From positions 59,109 through 123,108 of the forward strand of contig JANQJU010000026.1 of assembly GCA_028281495.1 (NCBI GenBank): a stretch of DNA of 64,000 nt, given 5' to 3'. A program made the position numbers and the translations under genes. Source of the DNA: SAR324 cluster bacterium (GTDB lineage Bacteria > SAR324 > NAC60-12). Under the pieces are notes generated by a model that was not told the DNA's origin, did not search any database, and worked only from the letters and a program-made list of their open reading frames with translations. Below are positions 37,314 to 44,372 of this stretch, in pieces. The number at the start of each line of letters is the position of its first letter. The first letter of the stretch is position 1.

Positions 37314-39215
37314 TCACGTTGGCGGCTCGCGGAAATCTTCGGCAACCCTCAAAACTACAAAGGTGATATCATCTTCTAAAGGATGGTTGTCATAAAAAGT
37401 TTGGCTTTCTTGGCACAACTTTTTGGCCAATTCGTGAGCATTTTTTCCGTATTCTTTTTGAAAAAAACGACGCATTTGTCGCATGCCAAAATTCTTGCCT
37501 TGCGGGTTAGTGTTATCGATCAATCCATCGGTATAAAAGATCAACAAATCATCTTTTTTGAGGAACAATCGTTCTTCTTGATATGTGCTGTGCGCGGCGG
37601 CTCCCAAATGCACGCCACTGCCTACTAAATGTCCCAGAGGTCGCTGAGCACGACACAACAACGGAAAGTTGTGTGCTGCATTGGCAAAACGCAATTCTCC
37701 GGTACGCAGGTTCAAGCTCGCTACAAAAAACGTCATCAAGTATTTCCGTTGTGCTGCCTTAAAAACGGTATAATTCAATTGTTCCAAGATGAATGCCGGG
37801 GTTAGTTGGAAATCTGTATACAAGGTATACAATTGTTGCAGTTGGAAGCAGGTCGTGCAGGCCGCTGCCGTGACCATGGCCGCCGACATGCCATGTCCTG
37901 TCACATCACCGATGAGAATGATCAGATGGTCTTTCACATGGATGTAATCGAACCAATCTCCACCTGTTTCGGTGGCCGCTTGAAAGAAATGATCCAGCTC
38001 AATGCCAGGCACCAAGGGGAAGGCTTGGGGCAGCATCGTCTTTTGTAGCAGTGCTGCGGATTCCAACTCTTTGGCCATGCGTTCATGAGCTTGACGCAAT
38101 TCTTCATTCGCTTGTTGCAATTCATGGGTTCGTGCTTCCACTTTCTGTTGCAAGTCGCGGTTGTATTCCTTCAATTGCAAATACAGTTGGCTGTTGTGAA
38201 TCGGAGCCACCGCCTGTTGGACCAACAACGCTGCCACATCCACTTCACTCGGCTGATACTCACTGATTCCGGTTTTGTTTCCAATCAAACACAAACCTAA
38301 GGTCTGCCCCGCCCAATTCAGCGGGAAGCCAATCCCAGCATCCACCTTATCCCACAAATTTCTCAGAGAATCGGGCAAATTGATGGAAGTGGAAAGCACG
38401 GGTTGGTTTCGCAATAAATGGGCTGCGTTTTCTTCAACACACACGTGTTTTGGAATTTCAGTGCCATTCAAACCTTGTTGTCCCACCAACTCCAGATGGT
38501 GGGGATGATTGGCATCAAACACATACAACGAACCACTGGACGTTCCCAAATAGCGAGTCACGGAATGGAGCAGATTGTGAGCCACTTCCGAGAGTTCAAT
38601 CGATTCCAAAAGCGCACGGCTGATTTCCTCAACGGCTTCTAATTCTGCGACTTTCCGATTCAGTTGGGCTTTGCTGCGTTCCAGGCGGGTGAGCGTGAGG
38701 ATGTTGTTGATCGCAACTCCCGTTTGCAACGAAATCAGTTGAAACAATTGCTCATCTTCCTCCGTATATTTTTTGGATCGCAGTTTTTGCCGACAACACA
38801 AAATCCCGCGCAAGCGATCCTGGTGCAGTACCGGCAATAACAATTGACACTGCAAGGCACTCATCATTTTTCCAGTTGCCGGGTTTTCTGCTTCAAGGGT
38901 GTTGTTTAGGATGATGTGGGAGGTGCGATTCAGTTGGCGAACCAAAGTCGAAGAGATGGGGAAAATTTTCCCTTCCAATTCCCGCTTGGTTCGTTGGAAC
39001 ATACGCAGGGTGAAAATGTTAGGTAAGCCTTGCTCAGCTAACAATAAAGCAATCACTTCGATGCCTTTGTCAGCCATACCTGTGAGCAAAATCGAATCTG
39101 CAATTTTTTTGAGATTGCTTGCCGAATTCAAGTTGCGGGAAAATTCCAGGATGTTGTCCAGGTTGTAAATTTCCTGAGCCAACCGATTGGTGATTTGCGA
39201 GGGTCTTCGGGACAT
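37314..39215 (-). CDS. GAF-domain SpoIIE/RsbU-type serine phosphatase (PP2C family)
   Basis: From the start used here the protein has 633 residues. Two GAF-like sensory regions (about 20-190 and 215-390) precede a coiled coil (EYNRDLQQKVEARTHELQQANEEL) and a C-terminal SpoIIE/PP2C domain (about 420-630). The phosphatase motifs LLQKTMLPQ, TETGGDWFDYI, LIGDVTGHGMSAAMV, NAAHNFPLL, LIFYTDGLID and LEDDITFVVLR carry the metal-binding Asp residues. These enzymes dephosphorylate STAS-type anti-sigma antagonists; two such proteins are encoded about 5 kb away. ATG at 39215 is chosen because AGGAG lies seven bases upstream; a longer frame starting at 39329 lacks one. Confidence 0.9.
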   Translation of the reverse strand: MSRRPSQITNRLAQEIYNLDNILEFSRNLNSASNLKKIADSILLTGMADKGIEVIALLLAEQGLPNIFTLRMFQRTKRELEGKIFPISSTLVRQLNRTSHIILNNTLEAENPATGKMMSALQCQLLLPVLHQDRLRGILCCRQKLRSKKYTEEDEQLFQLISLQTGVAINNILTLTRLERSKAQLNRKVAELEAVEEISRALLESIELSEVAHNLLHSVTRYLGTSSGSLYVFDANHPHHLELVGQQGLNGTEIPKHVCVEENAAHLLRNQPVLSTSINLPDSLRNLWDKVDAGIGFPLNWAGQTLGLCLIGNKTGISEYQPSEVDVAALLVQQAVAPIHNSQLYLQLKEYNRDLQQKVEARTHELQQANEELRQAHERMAKELESAALLQKTMLPQAFPLVPGIELDHFFQAATETGGDWFDYIHVKDHLIILIGDVTGHGMSAAMVTAAACTTCFQLQQLYTLYTDFQLTPAFILEQLNYTVFKAAQRKYLMTFFVASLNLRTGELRFANAAHNFPLLCRAQRPLGHLVGSGVHLGAAAHSTYQEERLFLKKDDLLIFYTDGLIDNTNPQGKNFGMRQMRRFFQKEYGKNAHELAKKLCQESQTFYDNHPLEDDITFVVLRVAEDFREPPT

Positions 39216-39407
39216 AACACCACTCCTGAAAGCCAATAAAATCAGGCAATCCGCCAAAATTTGAGTAAACCGCCCCTGCCTGGAGATGTCAACCTTTTTC
39301 CCGTGAAATCCAAGGAACGCTTTATGCAAAACTTCCGAGTAGTGGAAGCTTCATTTCATGCCAACAAATTCACTCATTTTTCACCTCTTTTTAGGGATCA
39401 TTGACCC

Positions 39408-40256
39408 ATGCAATCGCTCAAACACTTTCCATCGCATTCACGCCGATTTCTTATGGGGATGCTGTGTGGGATATCCATTTTGTTCCATTCGGGTTCTGTA
39501 GCAGCACTCAGTTTACAACAGGGCAGTGACGGACTGACTTTCACAGACATTCAAAAAATCAATAAAGAGGTGCAGGCCATCTATCGCGATTTTTTGGAGA
39601 AAGAAATGCATCAATATGTGCGAGGCGTGCTGAAGTTCACCACTCCTACCTGTCAGATTCGTTATCCGGAGTGGGGATGCGTGACCTATCGCAAGACGGG
39701 GGGAACATGGACCCTGCGGATGGATTTGAAAACATCCTGGGTTCTCAAATTAAAAGGATTTCATACCTTGGAATTCATCCGAAAAGGCAACGGCAGGCGG
39801 TCTATCGTGATTGAAGACGCACGCAATCATCTCATTCGTTTTCCATTTCGGGGTCGCGCGATTCAAGATGCCATCGTGCCCTTGGGAAACACACGACTCA
39901 CCTTAGAACAAATCGACAACCTGGTGTTCGAAGCCAACTACTTGTTTTACGAACACTTGAAACCAGCAATGGATCAATACCACGGTGAACAATTGGATTA
40001 CCCCTTAAGCCGATGTGAGCGAGTCCTTTCAAAAATCGGTTGTGGGGCCTTTGGAGAAAATCAACACCTGTGGACCTTGACCGTTCGATTCAAACGTCAA
40101 GTGGTGAAAGACCTCTCGGGTTTTGTAAAGCTGTTGTATCGAAAAGGTCCGGATGGGGTGGCGGAGTTGGAATTTTCTGACCGCAAAGAAAATCGCGTGT
40201 ACTTTCCAGTCATTAATGGGGTTTTGAAAGATGTGTTCTTGCCCTTCCCTTCCTAG
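39408..40256 (+). CDS. Exported protein of unknown function built from two related halves
   Basis: A 282-residue protein with a signal peptide (about residues 1-33, RRFLMGMLCGISILFHSGSVAA). The mature part is an internal duplication. The first half contains YRDFLEKEMHQY, then CQIRYPEWGC, TWTLRMDLK and LEFIRKG, ending AIQDAIVPL. The second contains YLFYEHLKPAMDQY, then CERVLSKIGCG, LWTLTVRFK and VKLLYRKGPDG, ending VLKDVFLPF. Each half has a pair of cysteines at matching places, consistent with one disulfide per domain in the periplasm. No known family is recognised. It is divergent from the phosphatase gene and convergent with the outer-membrane protein gene. Confidence 0.78.
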   Translation: MQSLKHFPSHSRRFLMGMLCGISILFHSGSVAALSLQQGSDGLTFTDIQKINKEVQAIYRDFLEKEMHQYVRGVLKFTTPTCQIRYPEWGCVTYRKTGGTWTLRMDLKTSWVLKLKGFHTLEFIRKGNGRRSIVIEDARNHLIRFPFRGRAIQDAIVPLGNTRLTLEQIDNLVFEANYLFYEHLKPAMDQYHGEQLDYPLSRCERVLSKIGCGAFGENQHLWTLTVRFKRQVVKDLSGFVKLLYRKGPDGVAELEFSDRKENRVYFPVINGVLKDVFLPFPS

Positions 40257-40273
40257 TTTCCGTTCCTTTCTGA

Positions 40274-40345
40274 ATTTTAGGTAACATTCTCATTTTAGAT
40301 AACATTCTCATTTTAGATAACATTCCCATTTTAGATAGCTTCTTC
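40274..40345. repeat. Short tandem array, 18 bp x 4
   Basis: Four units of the form attttagataacattctc begin at 40274, 40292, 40310 and 40328; the first differs by one base and the last is degenerate. The array fills most of the gap between two convergent genes. Confidence 0.9.
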
Positions 40346-40358
40346 ATCTGAGAAATCA

Positions 40359-41405
40359 TCAGAAATCAAAGGCAATGGCGATCCCTCCGGTTGCGAGATT
40401 GCCTTCTTGCAATTCAAATTCAGTGAGTTTGTTCCCATCTCGATTTTGGATTTCATAGAGACGGCTGGCAAGAACCCCTACTTCAAATTTCAGCAACAAA
40501 ACATCCAACAGGTGGTAGTTGAGAGCGGCTGTGCTGGCTGTGCGTTCTGAGGCAAAGATGGCATCTTCCCAAGGATCATCCTGAGTGAGACGATAGAGCG
40601 TGCTTTCCCGTTCGATCTGGCCTTCCAACAACAGGTTTTCGGTAATGCGGGTGATCAGCGTGACTCGGTACGGCAACACGATCTCCAACTCAAATTCGAT
40701 TTTGCCTTTGGAGCTGTAACCAAAAAATGGCAATAAATCGTTTTGCTGGTGTTCCGGTAGATGAATGACTCCGATGGAGAAAATATCGTCACCATCTCCG
40801 ATGCTCAACATGCCAAACGGCAATATCGCCGAAATTTCTCCCAATACCGAACGTTGCAACAATCCCAACTGCCAACTGAAATCGGCTTCGGGGTCAAACA
40901 CATAGCCGAATTGGACAAACGTGTTGTAATCCAAATTGTCGATGTCCTTATTGTCGGAGGTGATGGAGGCCCCTCCACGAACAAAAATCACGTCTTTGTC
41001 AATGTGAATTGGCAGTTCCATTTCCCAGCCTACTTCTTGGAGCAGTTCTGGAAGATCTTCTGCTTCGATATCGATTTCATCGGTGGAAAGGGTTTGCGCC
41101 ATCTCCGCCTTTTTGCGGTAGGTCAGATGACGATCCAATCGAAAGTAACGGAGAATGAAGGCATTGATCTCAGTGAATTCTTCTTTGAAGGTCAATGCTG
41201 GTGTGGCGGTGACCCCGTCGTTAACCGAGGTCAACTCGGATTCAGGAATGTGTCTTTCTTCGTAGGTGGCCACAGAAAAAGGACGAATGGGATCTGAAGG
41301 GCCGGCACTAACCAACACTTGAGTCCACCCCGCTTGCACCGCCCCGAAACCAATCCAGACTGCAAATACGGCGATGAGCAAGCGTAACCCGCGTGATGGG
41401 ATCAT
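40359..41405 (-). CDS. Probable outer-membrane beta-barrel protein
   Basis: A 348-residue exported protein. A signal peptide occupies about residues 1-25 (LLIAVFAVWIGFGAVQAG). The rest alternates polar and hydrophobic residues in beta-strand style and ends in IAIAFDF, with the terminal Phe typical of barrels inserted by the BAM complex. Family assignment is uncertain; it resembles porin-like proteins of unknown substrate. A fragment nearly identical to its residues about 290-328 is found at 43041-43156 (see pseudogene), showing that a second copy once existed. ATG at 41405 is used because the signal peptide follows directly. Confidence 0.7.
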   Translation of the reverse strand: MIPSRGLRLLIAVFAVWIGFGAVQAGWTQVLVSAGPSDPIRPFSVATYEERHIPESELTSVNDGVTATPALTFKEEFTEINAFILRYFRLDRHLTYRKKAEMAQTLSTDEIDIEAEDLPELLQEVGWEMELPIHIDKDVIFVRGGASITSDNKDIDNLDYNTFVQFGYVFDPEADFSWQLGLLQRSVLGEISAILPFGMLSIGDGDDIFSIGVIHLPEHQQNDLLPFFGYSSKGKIEFELEIVLPYRVTLITRITENLLLEGQIERESTLYRLTQDDPWEDAIFASERTASTAALNYHLLDVLLLKFEVGVLASRLYEIQNRDGNKLTEFELQEGNLATGGIAIAFDF

Positions 41406-41478
41406 GGCAATTTGTGTTCAAAGGGAAGATTCGATACGCGCCCGTGTTCTATTTCATCCACATCGTTGGAATGCAATC

Positions 41479-41660
41479 CCTATGCTATCTTGCCAACTCC
41501 AAGCGGTCTTGGTTGTCAAAATGTCATTCATTACGAACGATACAAAAGAAAACCCTGTGGGTTCCCCCTTTCAACAGGGTCCTTGGCTCGGTTGAATTTG
41601 AAATTTAATCGCGATTATTCAAAAGAACATTACAAAGAACTTTTTGAAGTCAACCATCAA
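41479..41660. repeat. Repeated segment, copy A (with deletion scar and hairpin)
   Basis: Bases 41479-41523 match 43158-43202 with about two differences, and 41530-41660 match about 44047-44180. In copy B these two parts are separated by the HTH and AP2 genes; in copy A they are joined. On the minus strand, copy A still carries the last 12 codons and the stop of the HTH gene, so copy A looks like a deletion product. A hairpin (accctgt at 41552-41558 with acagggt at 41574-41580) is kept in both copies. Confidence 0.8.
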
Positions 41661-41867
41661 TATCTTCCTAGCATCTTTTGGTACCATTGAAGGATGGTCT
41701 TTCTTGGAAACTATCCATCAAAATCAACAGGTTATTTTACAAGTTTTAGAGGACAGACTGCATCGTTTGAAAAAGGCTTGATCGTGAAAATTGATGATGC
41801 AGTGAGTTATACGATTTGGAGAGGGAAAATAGCCTTCATACCGAAAGTCAGCCTGCTTTATAAATAA
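41632..41867 (+). pseudogene. Remnant of a LytTR membrane regulator (N-terminal fragment)
   Basis: Translation from about 41632 gives TKNFLKST, INIFLASFGTIEGWSFLE, then TIHQNQQVILQVLEDRLHRL, which follows the first 55 residues of the regulator at 44373 (VTVTLMIIFLVPFGVIGGWF, then EQNQQAILKDSEERLRLLER). A TGA at 41779 and a frameshift follow; KIDDAVSYT in the next frame matches EIDDAISYT. After 41867 similarity is lost. It is therefore a decayed paralogue. It lies directly after copy A, just as the intact gene follows copy B. Confidence 0.75.
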
Positions 41868-42448
41868 ATATAATCGTTAGGAAGATGTAATACCTGAATA
41901 TACACTAAAATTTCAACTAACGACGAAAACACTGATTGAAAATAACATTTGGAAATCGGAATTGCTGCAAAATAATGTATCTGCAATGCAGTGGAAATGG
42001 TGATTGTTTTCATTTCTTTTTGACAGAATGATAGATTCTCCTCTGTTGGCCAAATTACGTCAATCCTGATATTGTCTGGGATTGATAGGGTTTCAACTTC
42101 GAGTTCATTATGAAAGAAAATTTTCTGAAAATCATCTGCTCAATGTTAAGTCTAAATATTTAAAATATTGTGAAAAACTTCACAGATACTTCTTGCACTC
42201 CATGCAAGTAAATGTTAGGAAGTTACCCTTAGTAAAGTAAGGGATAGGAATTCAGACGAAACCTATCCTTTTGAGATATGTTAACAAAAGAGTGGTGGAG
42301 TTTGTTCAAAATTTCTCCTGCTGCAGAAATTGTTCACATAACTGTATCTGAAAATGTTGCCTCTATTTTTAGGGGATACCAACTAATTTAGTTGGAATTT
42401 TTTTTAAACCACATACTTAAATCATAAACCATCAAACATTGTTTTATT
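41868..42448. other. A+T-rich intergenic stretch, no gene recognised
   Basis: About 580 bases with frequent stops in all frames between the regulator remnant and the Vap-like gene. It may contain further decayed parts of the remnant and the promoter of the Vap-like gene, but no convincing motif was found. Confidence 0.5.
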
Positions 42449-42913
42449 ATGGACTCAACAGAAAAAATAACCCGTGACCAAATTGCAAAAAACTTTGAAC
42501 AGGCTTTTAAAGAACTTCTTGAACCTCCGAAATATGACAAGGGTCTCCACAAGGTACTGGAAATTTTTGACACTGGTAATAGTGTTTCTGCCGCTGCATC
42601 GTTTAATGTAGAAGAAAACGATACGTTCTCTGTGAATGTGGATGTTCAAAATGGGACTCAAAATTTTATGGGTAACTCTGCTCCTTTGGAAGTCTCAAAC
42701 CCTCAGGGTGGGAATGTGAATGGTACTGTGACCGCTTCGGCTAATCTGTATGCCGATACTTCTAAATTTATTTGGTATGAAGGCAGCATTTTGACAATTT
42801 ATTTCCAAGATGAGTCTGGAGATTTTCTGGGCCTTTTCTCTGGATCTGTCATTCCTCAATTGAATCCAGACTCAGGGCAAGGGACCGGAAGCTGGCTCAA
42901 CCCCTCAGAATAA
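42449..42913 (+). CDS. Small protein resembling the Rhodococcus equi virulence-associated (Vap) family
   Basis: A 154-residue protein. The C-terminal half matches VapA-type proteins in spacing and key residues: GTVTASANLY, then FIWYEGSILTIYFQDESGDF, then LGLFSGSV and finally GTGSW. In VapA the same order is an aromatic strand, LNINFFDSSGSFLG, a Gly-Val segment and GGGSGSW. Vap proteins are compact eight-stranded beta-barrels; VapA is needed for R. equi to survive in macrophages. Unlike VapA there is no signal peptide: residues 1-45 are charged and helix-like. The gene is alone in an A+T-rich region between the two copies of the duplicated segment, so acquisition by transfer is plausible. Assignment is by eye and needs a profile search. 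Confidence 0.65.
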   Translation: MDSTEKITRDQIAKNFEQAFKELLEPPKYDKGLHKVLEIFDTGNSVSAAASFNVEENDTFSVNVDVQNGTQNFMGNSAPLEVSNPQGGNVNGTVTASANLYADTSKFIWYEGSILTIYFQDESGDFLGLFSGSVIPQLNPDSGQGTGSWLNPSE

Positions 42914-43040
42914 ATCTCATGACAAGCTAGGGAATTCCATAATGACTCTTTTGGGGATTGGGGTTCCAATAACGACTTCATCATAGATAAAGATCACTCA
43001 GCCTCATCGGAAATCAAATCTGTCAAGGGAACCACATCGG

Positions 43041-43156
43041 AAGGACACGTTGGTTCCCGTCTCGATTCTGGATTTCATTCAGACGGCTGGCAAGAACTCC
43101 CACTTCAAATTTCAGCAACAAAACATCCAACAGGTGGTCGTTGAGAGCGACCGTGC
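43041..43156 (-). pseudogene. Fragment of a second outer-membrane protein gene
   Basis: On the minus strand this reads STVALNDHLLDVLLLKFEVG and then VLASRLNEIQNRDGN, nearly identical to the protein encoded at 40359-41405. DNA identity to 40428-40535 is around 90 percent by eye. The remaining two thirds of the gene are missing. The fragment adjoins the HTH gene in the same relative order as in copy A. Confidence 0.85.
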
Positions 43157-43163
43157 TCCTGTG

Positions 43164-43433
43164 CTATCTTGCCGACTCCAAGCGGTCTTGGTTGTCAAAA
43201 TGTGTTTCCTTATGAGCATCCACCGTGGTCTCTTTGTCTGCAATCATCTGTTGGATGGTGCGTAACAAAGGTTGGGAAGTGGCATCGCCATTGAAGAAAT
43301 TGGTCACGGCTGAGGGGAAACACTCATGCTGTTTTGCAATGTCTACGGGGTAGATTCCGAGGTTCTCTGCTTTGCGTTTGAGTTTTCTCAGTTCCGGTTT
43401 GGACAATCGTTTGCTTTTTCTGGGTTTCATCAT
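43164..43433 (-). CDS. Small helix-turn-helix protein
   Basis: An 89-residue basic protein. LRKLKRKAENLGIYPVDIAK, then HECFPSAVTNFFNGD, looks like a lambda-repressor-type helix-turn-helix (ALxxGxxxxDIAxxxxxxxxxVxxxxNG pattern), so DNA binding is likely. Its start overlaps the stop of the AP2 gene by four bases (ATGA), a sign of translational coupling that supports both genes being real. Its last 12 codons lie in the duplicated segment and are also preserved, without the rest of the gene, at about 41485-41523. Confidence 0.65.
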   Translation of the reverse strand: MMKPRKSKRLSKPELRKLKRKAENLGIYPVDIAKQHECFPSAVTNFFNGDATSQPLLRTIQQMIADKETTVDAHKETHFDNQDRLESAR

Positions 43434-43981
43434 AGCCCCCTTCTATCAACTGGATTTCGAGGTGGTACCTGTTTGGGAATCTCGACCCAGGTCTTGCCGT
43501 GGATTTTTAACTCGACCTCGCGACGCAGTTGGCAAGCGCGATGGAAAGCTTCTTCTTCTCCATATTTTTGGATGGAAAACATGCGGCATTTATGACTGCC
43601 GTATTCCGGACTCCACGACACGGAAAAAAACTCATTGTAACTCCCACTCGCATTGCGTTTACGGGTACGGCATACTCCGATCACTCCCGTTTTGTTACGC
43701 CTGTCTCGTCGAACAACTCGACGAGTTGGAAAGTTTTTGCCCACCGCCTCATACAATTCATCGCGGAAATGGATGGCCGCTTCATAGGCTTTTCGCATAC
43801 TTCCGATTTTCCGATCACTGAACAGTTTAGAGTAAGTGACCGATTCGTTGTAAACTCGAACAAACCAGCCATGAGTCTCTCGGGAATCGATGCGACTGAT
43901 GCCTCGCTCTTTCCGAAATGGGATGCCTGGATACGTACGGGAGAAATGCCTCCCTTTTGATGAAGTGGATTCTTTTTTCAT
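43430..43981 (-). CDS. AP2-domain DNA-binding protein
   Basis: A 183-residue basic protein with two segments of AP2/ERF-like pattern: GISRIDSRETHGWFVRVYN with KAYEAAIHFRDEL, and TGVIGVCRTRKRNASGSYNEF with FSVSWSP and EEEAFHRACQLRREVE. Bacterial AP2 domains often occur with HNH homing endonucleases or on phages; no HNH motif is visible here. Coupled by a four-base overlap to the HTH gene downstream, it could form a regulatory or mobile pair. ATG at 43981 is chosen because AGGAG lies nine bases upstream; an in-frame ATG at 44005 has no such site. Confidence 0.75.
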   Translation of the reverse strand: MKKESTSSKGRHFSRTYPGIPFRKERGISRIDSRETHGWFVRVYNESVTYSKLFSDRKIGSMRKAYEAAIHFRDELYEAVGKNFPTRRVVRRDRRNKTGVIGVCRTRKRNASGSYNEFFSVSWSPEYGSHKCRMFSIQKYGEEEAFHRACQLRREVELKIHGKTWVEIPKQVPPRNPVDRRGL

Positions 43982-44035
43982 CGCAATATCTCCTGAACAG
44001 ATCATGTAACATCGTTCGCAGCTTCTGCAACTGGT

Positions 44036-44180
44036 GAGCGTCCATCACGAACGATGCGAAAGAAAACCCTGTGGGTTGCCCCCTTTCAACAGGGTTCTTG
44101 ACTCGGTTGAAATTGCAGTTTAGGCTCAACCACTTCACAGAACATTACAAAGAACTTTTTGAAGTACAACTAGCAATCTG
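44036..44180. repeat. Repeated segment, copy B upstream part with conserved hairpin
   Basis: This stretch matches 41522-41660 of copy A. It lies upstream of the AP2 gene. The hairpin arms are aaccctgt (44065-44072) and acagggtt (44089-44096). The 5' arm can also pair with the adjacent gggtt, giving a second, mutually exclusive small hairpin. Confidence 0.75.
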
Positions 44181-44361
44181 CGAGTTACCGCAAGAAAATA
44201 TACAATAAGGTTCATGAATCACGAATTCGTTATTCTTTAGGCTTTAATACACTGATATTCAAAAGGGTATTTTTCGCGTTTCACGAAATAAATTTCGTGA
44301 AACGATCAAACTACACATGAATCTTTAAAGAGCACACAAACTTTTTTACGAGTTACCGCAA
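44181..44361. promoter_or_regulatory. Pair of 13-bp direct repeats flanking the regulator promoter region
   Basis: The sequence cgagttaccgcaa occurs at 44181-44193 and again at 44349-44361, the second overlapping the region just before the ribosome-binding site of the LytTR regulator. LytTR proteins usually bind direct repeats, so these are candidate autoregulatory sites. The 168-bp separation is larger than the usual LytTR site spacing. Confidence 0.45.
44277..44304. promoter_or_regulatory. Perfect 13-bp inverted repeat upstream of the LytTR regulator
   Basis: The arm cgtttcacgaaat is followed by two bases and its exact reverse complement. It lies 68 bp before the regulator start at 44373. 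The form is that of a dimeric operator; a transcript hairpin is the alternative, but no T-run follows. Confidence 0.7.
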
Positions 44362-44372
44362 ACTGAGGTGTT

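Noticed and set aside
43827..44138. 103-codon frame overlapping the start of the AP2 gene
   Set aside because: Different frame on the same strand with no family features; the AP2 gene has a clear ribosome-binding site and coupled downstream gene.
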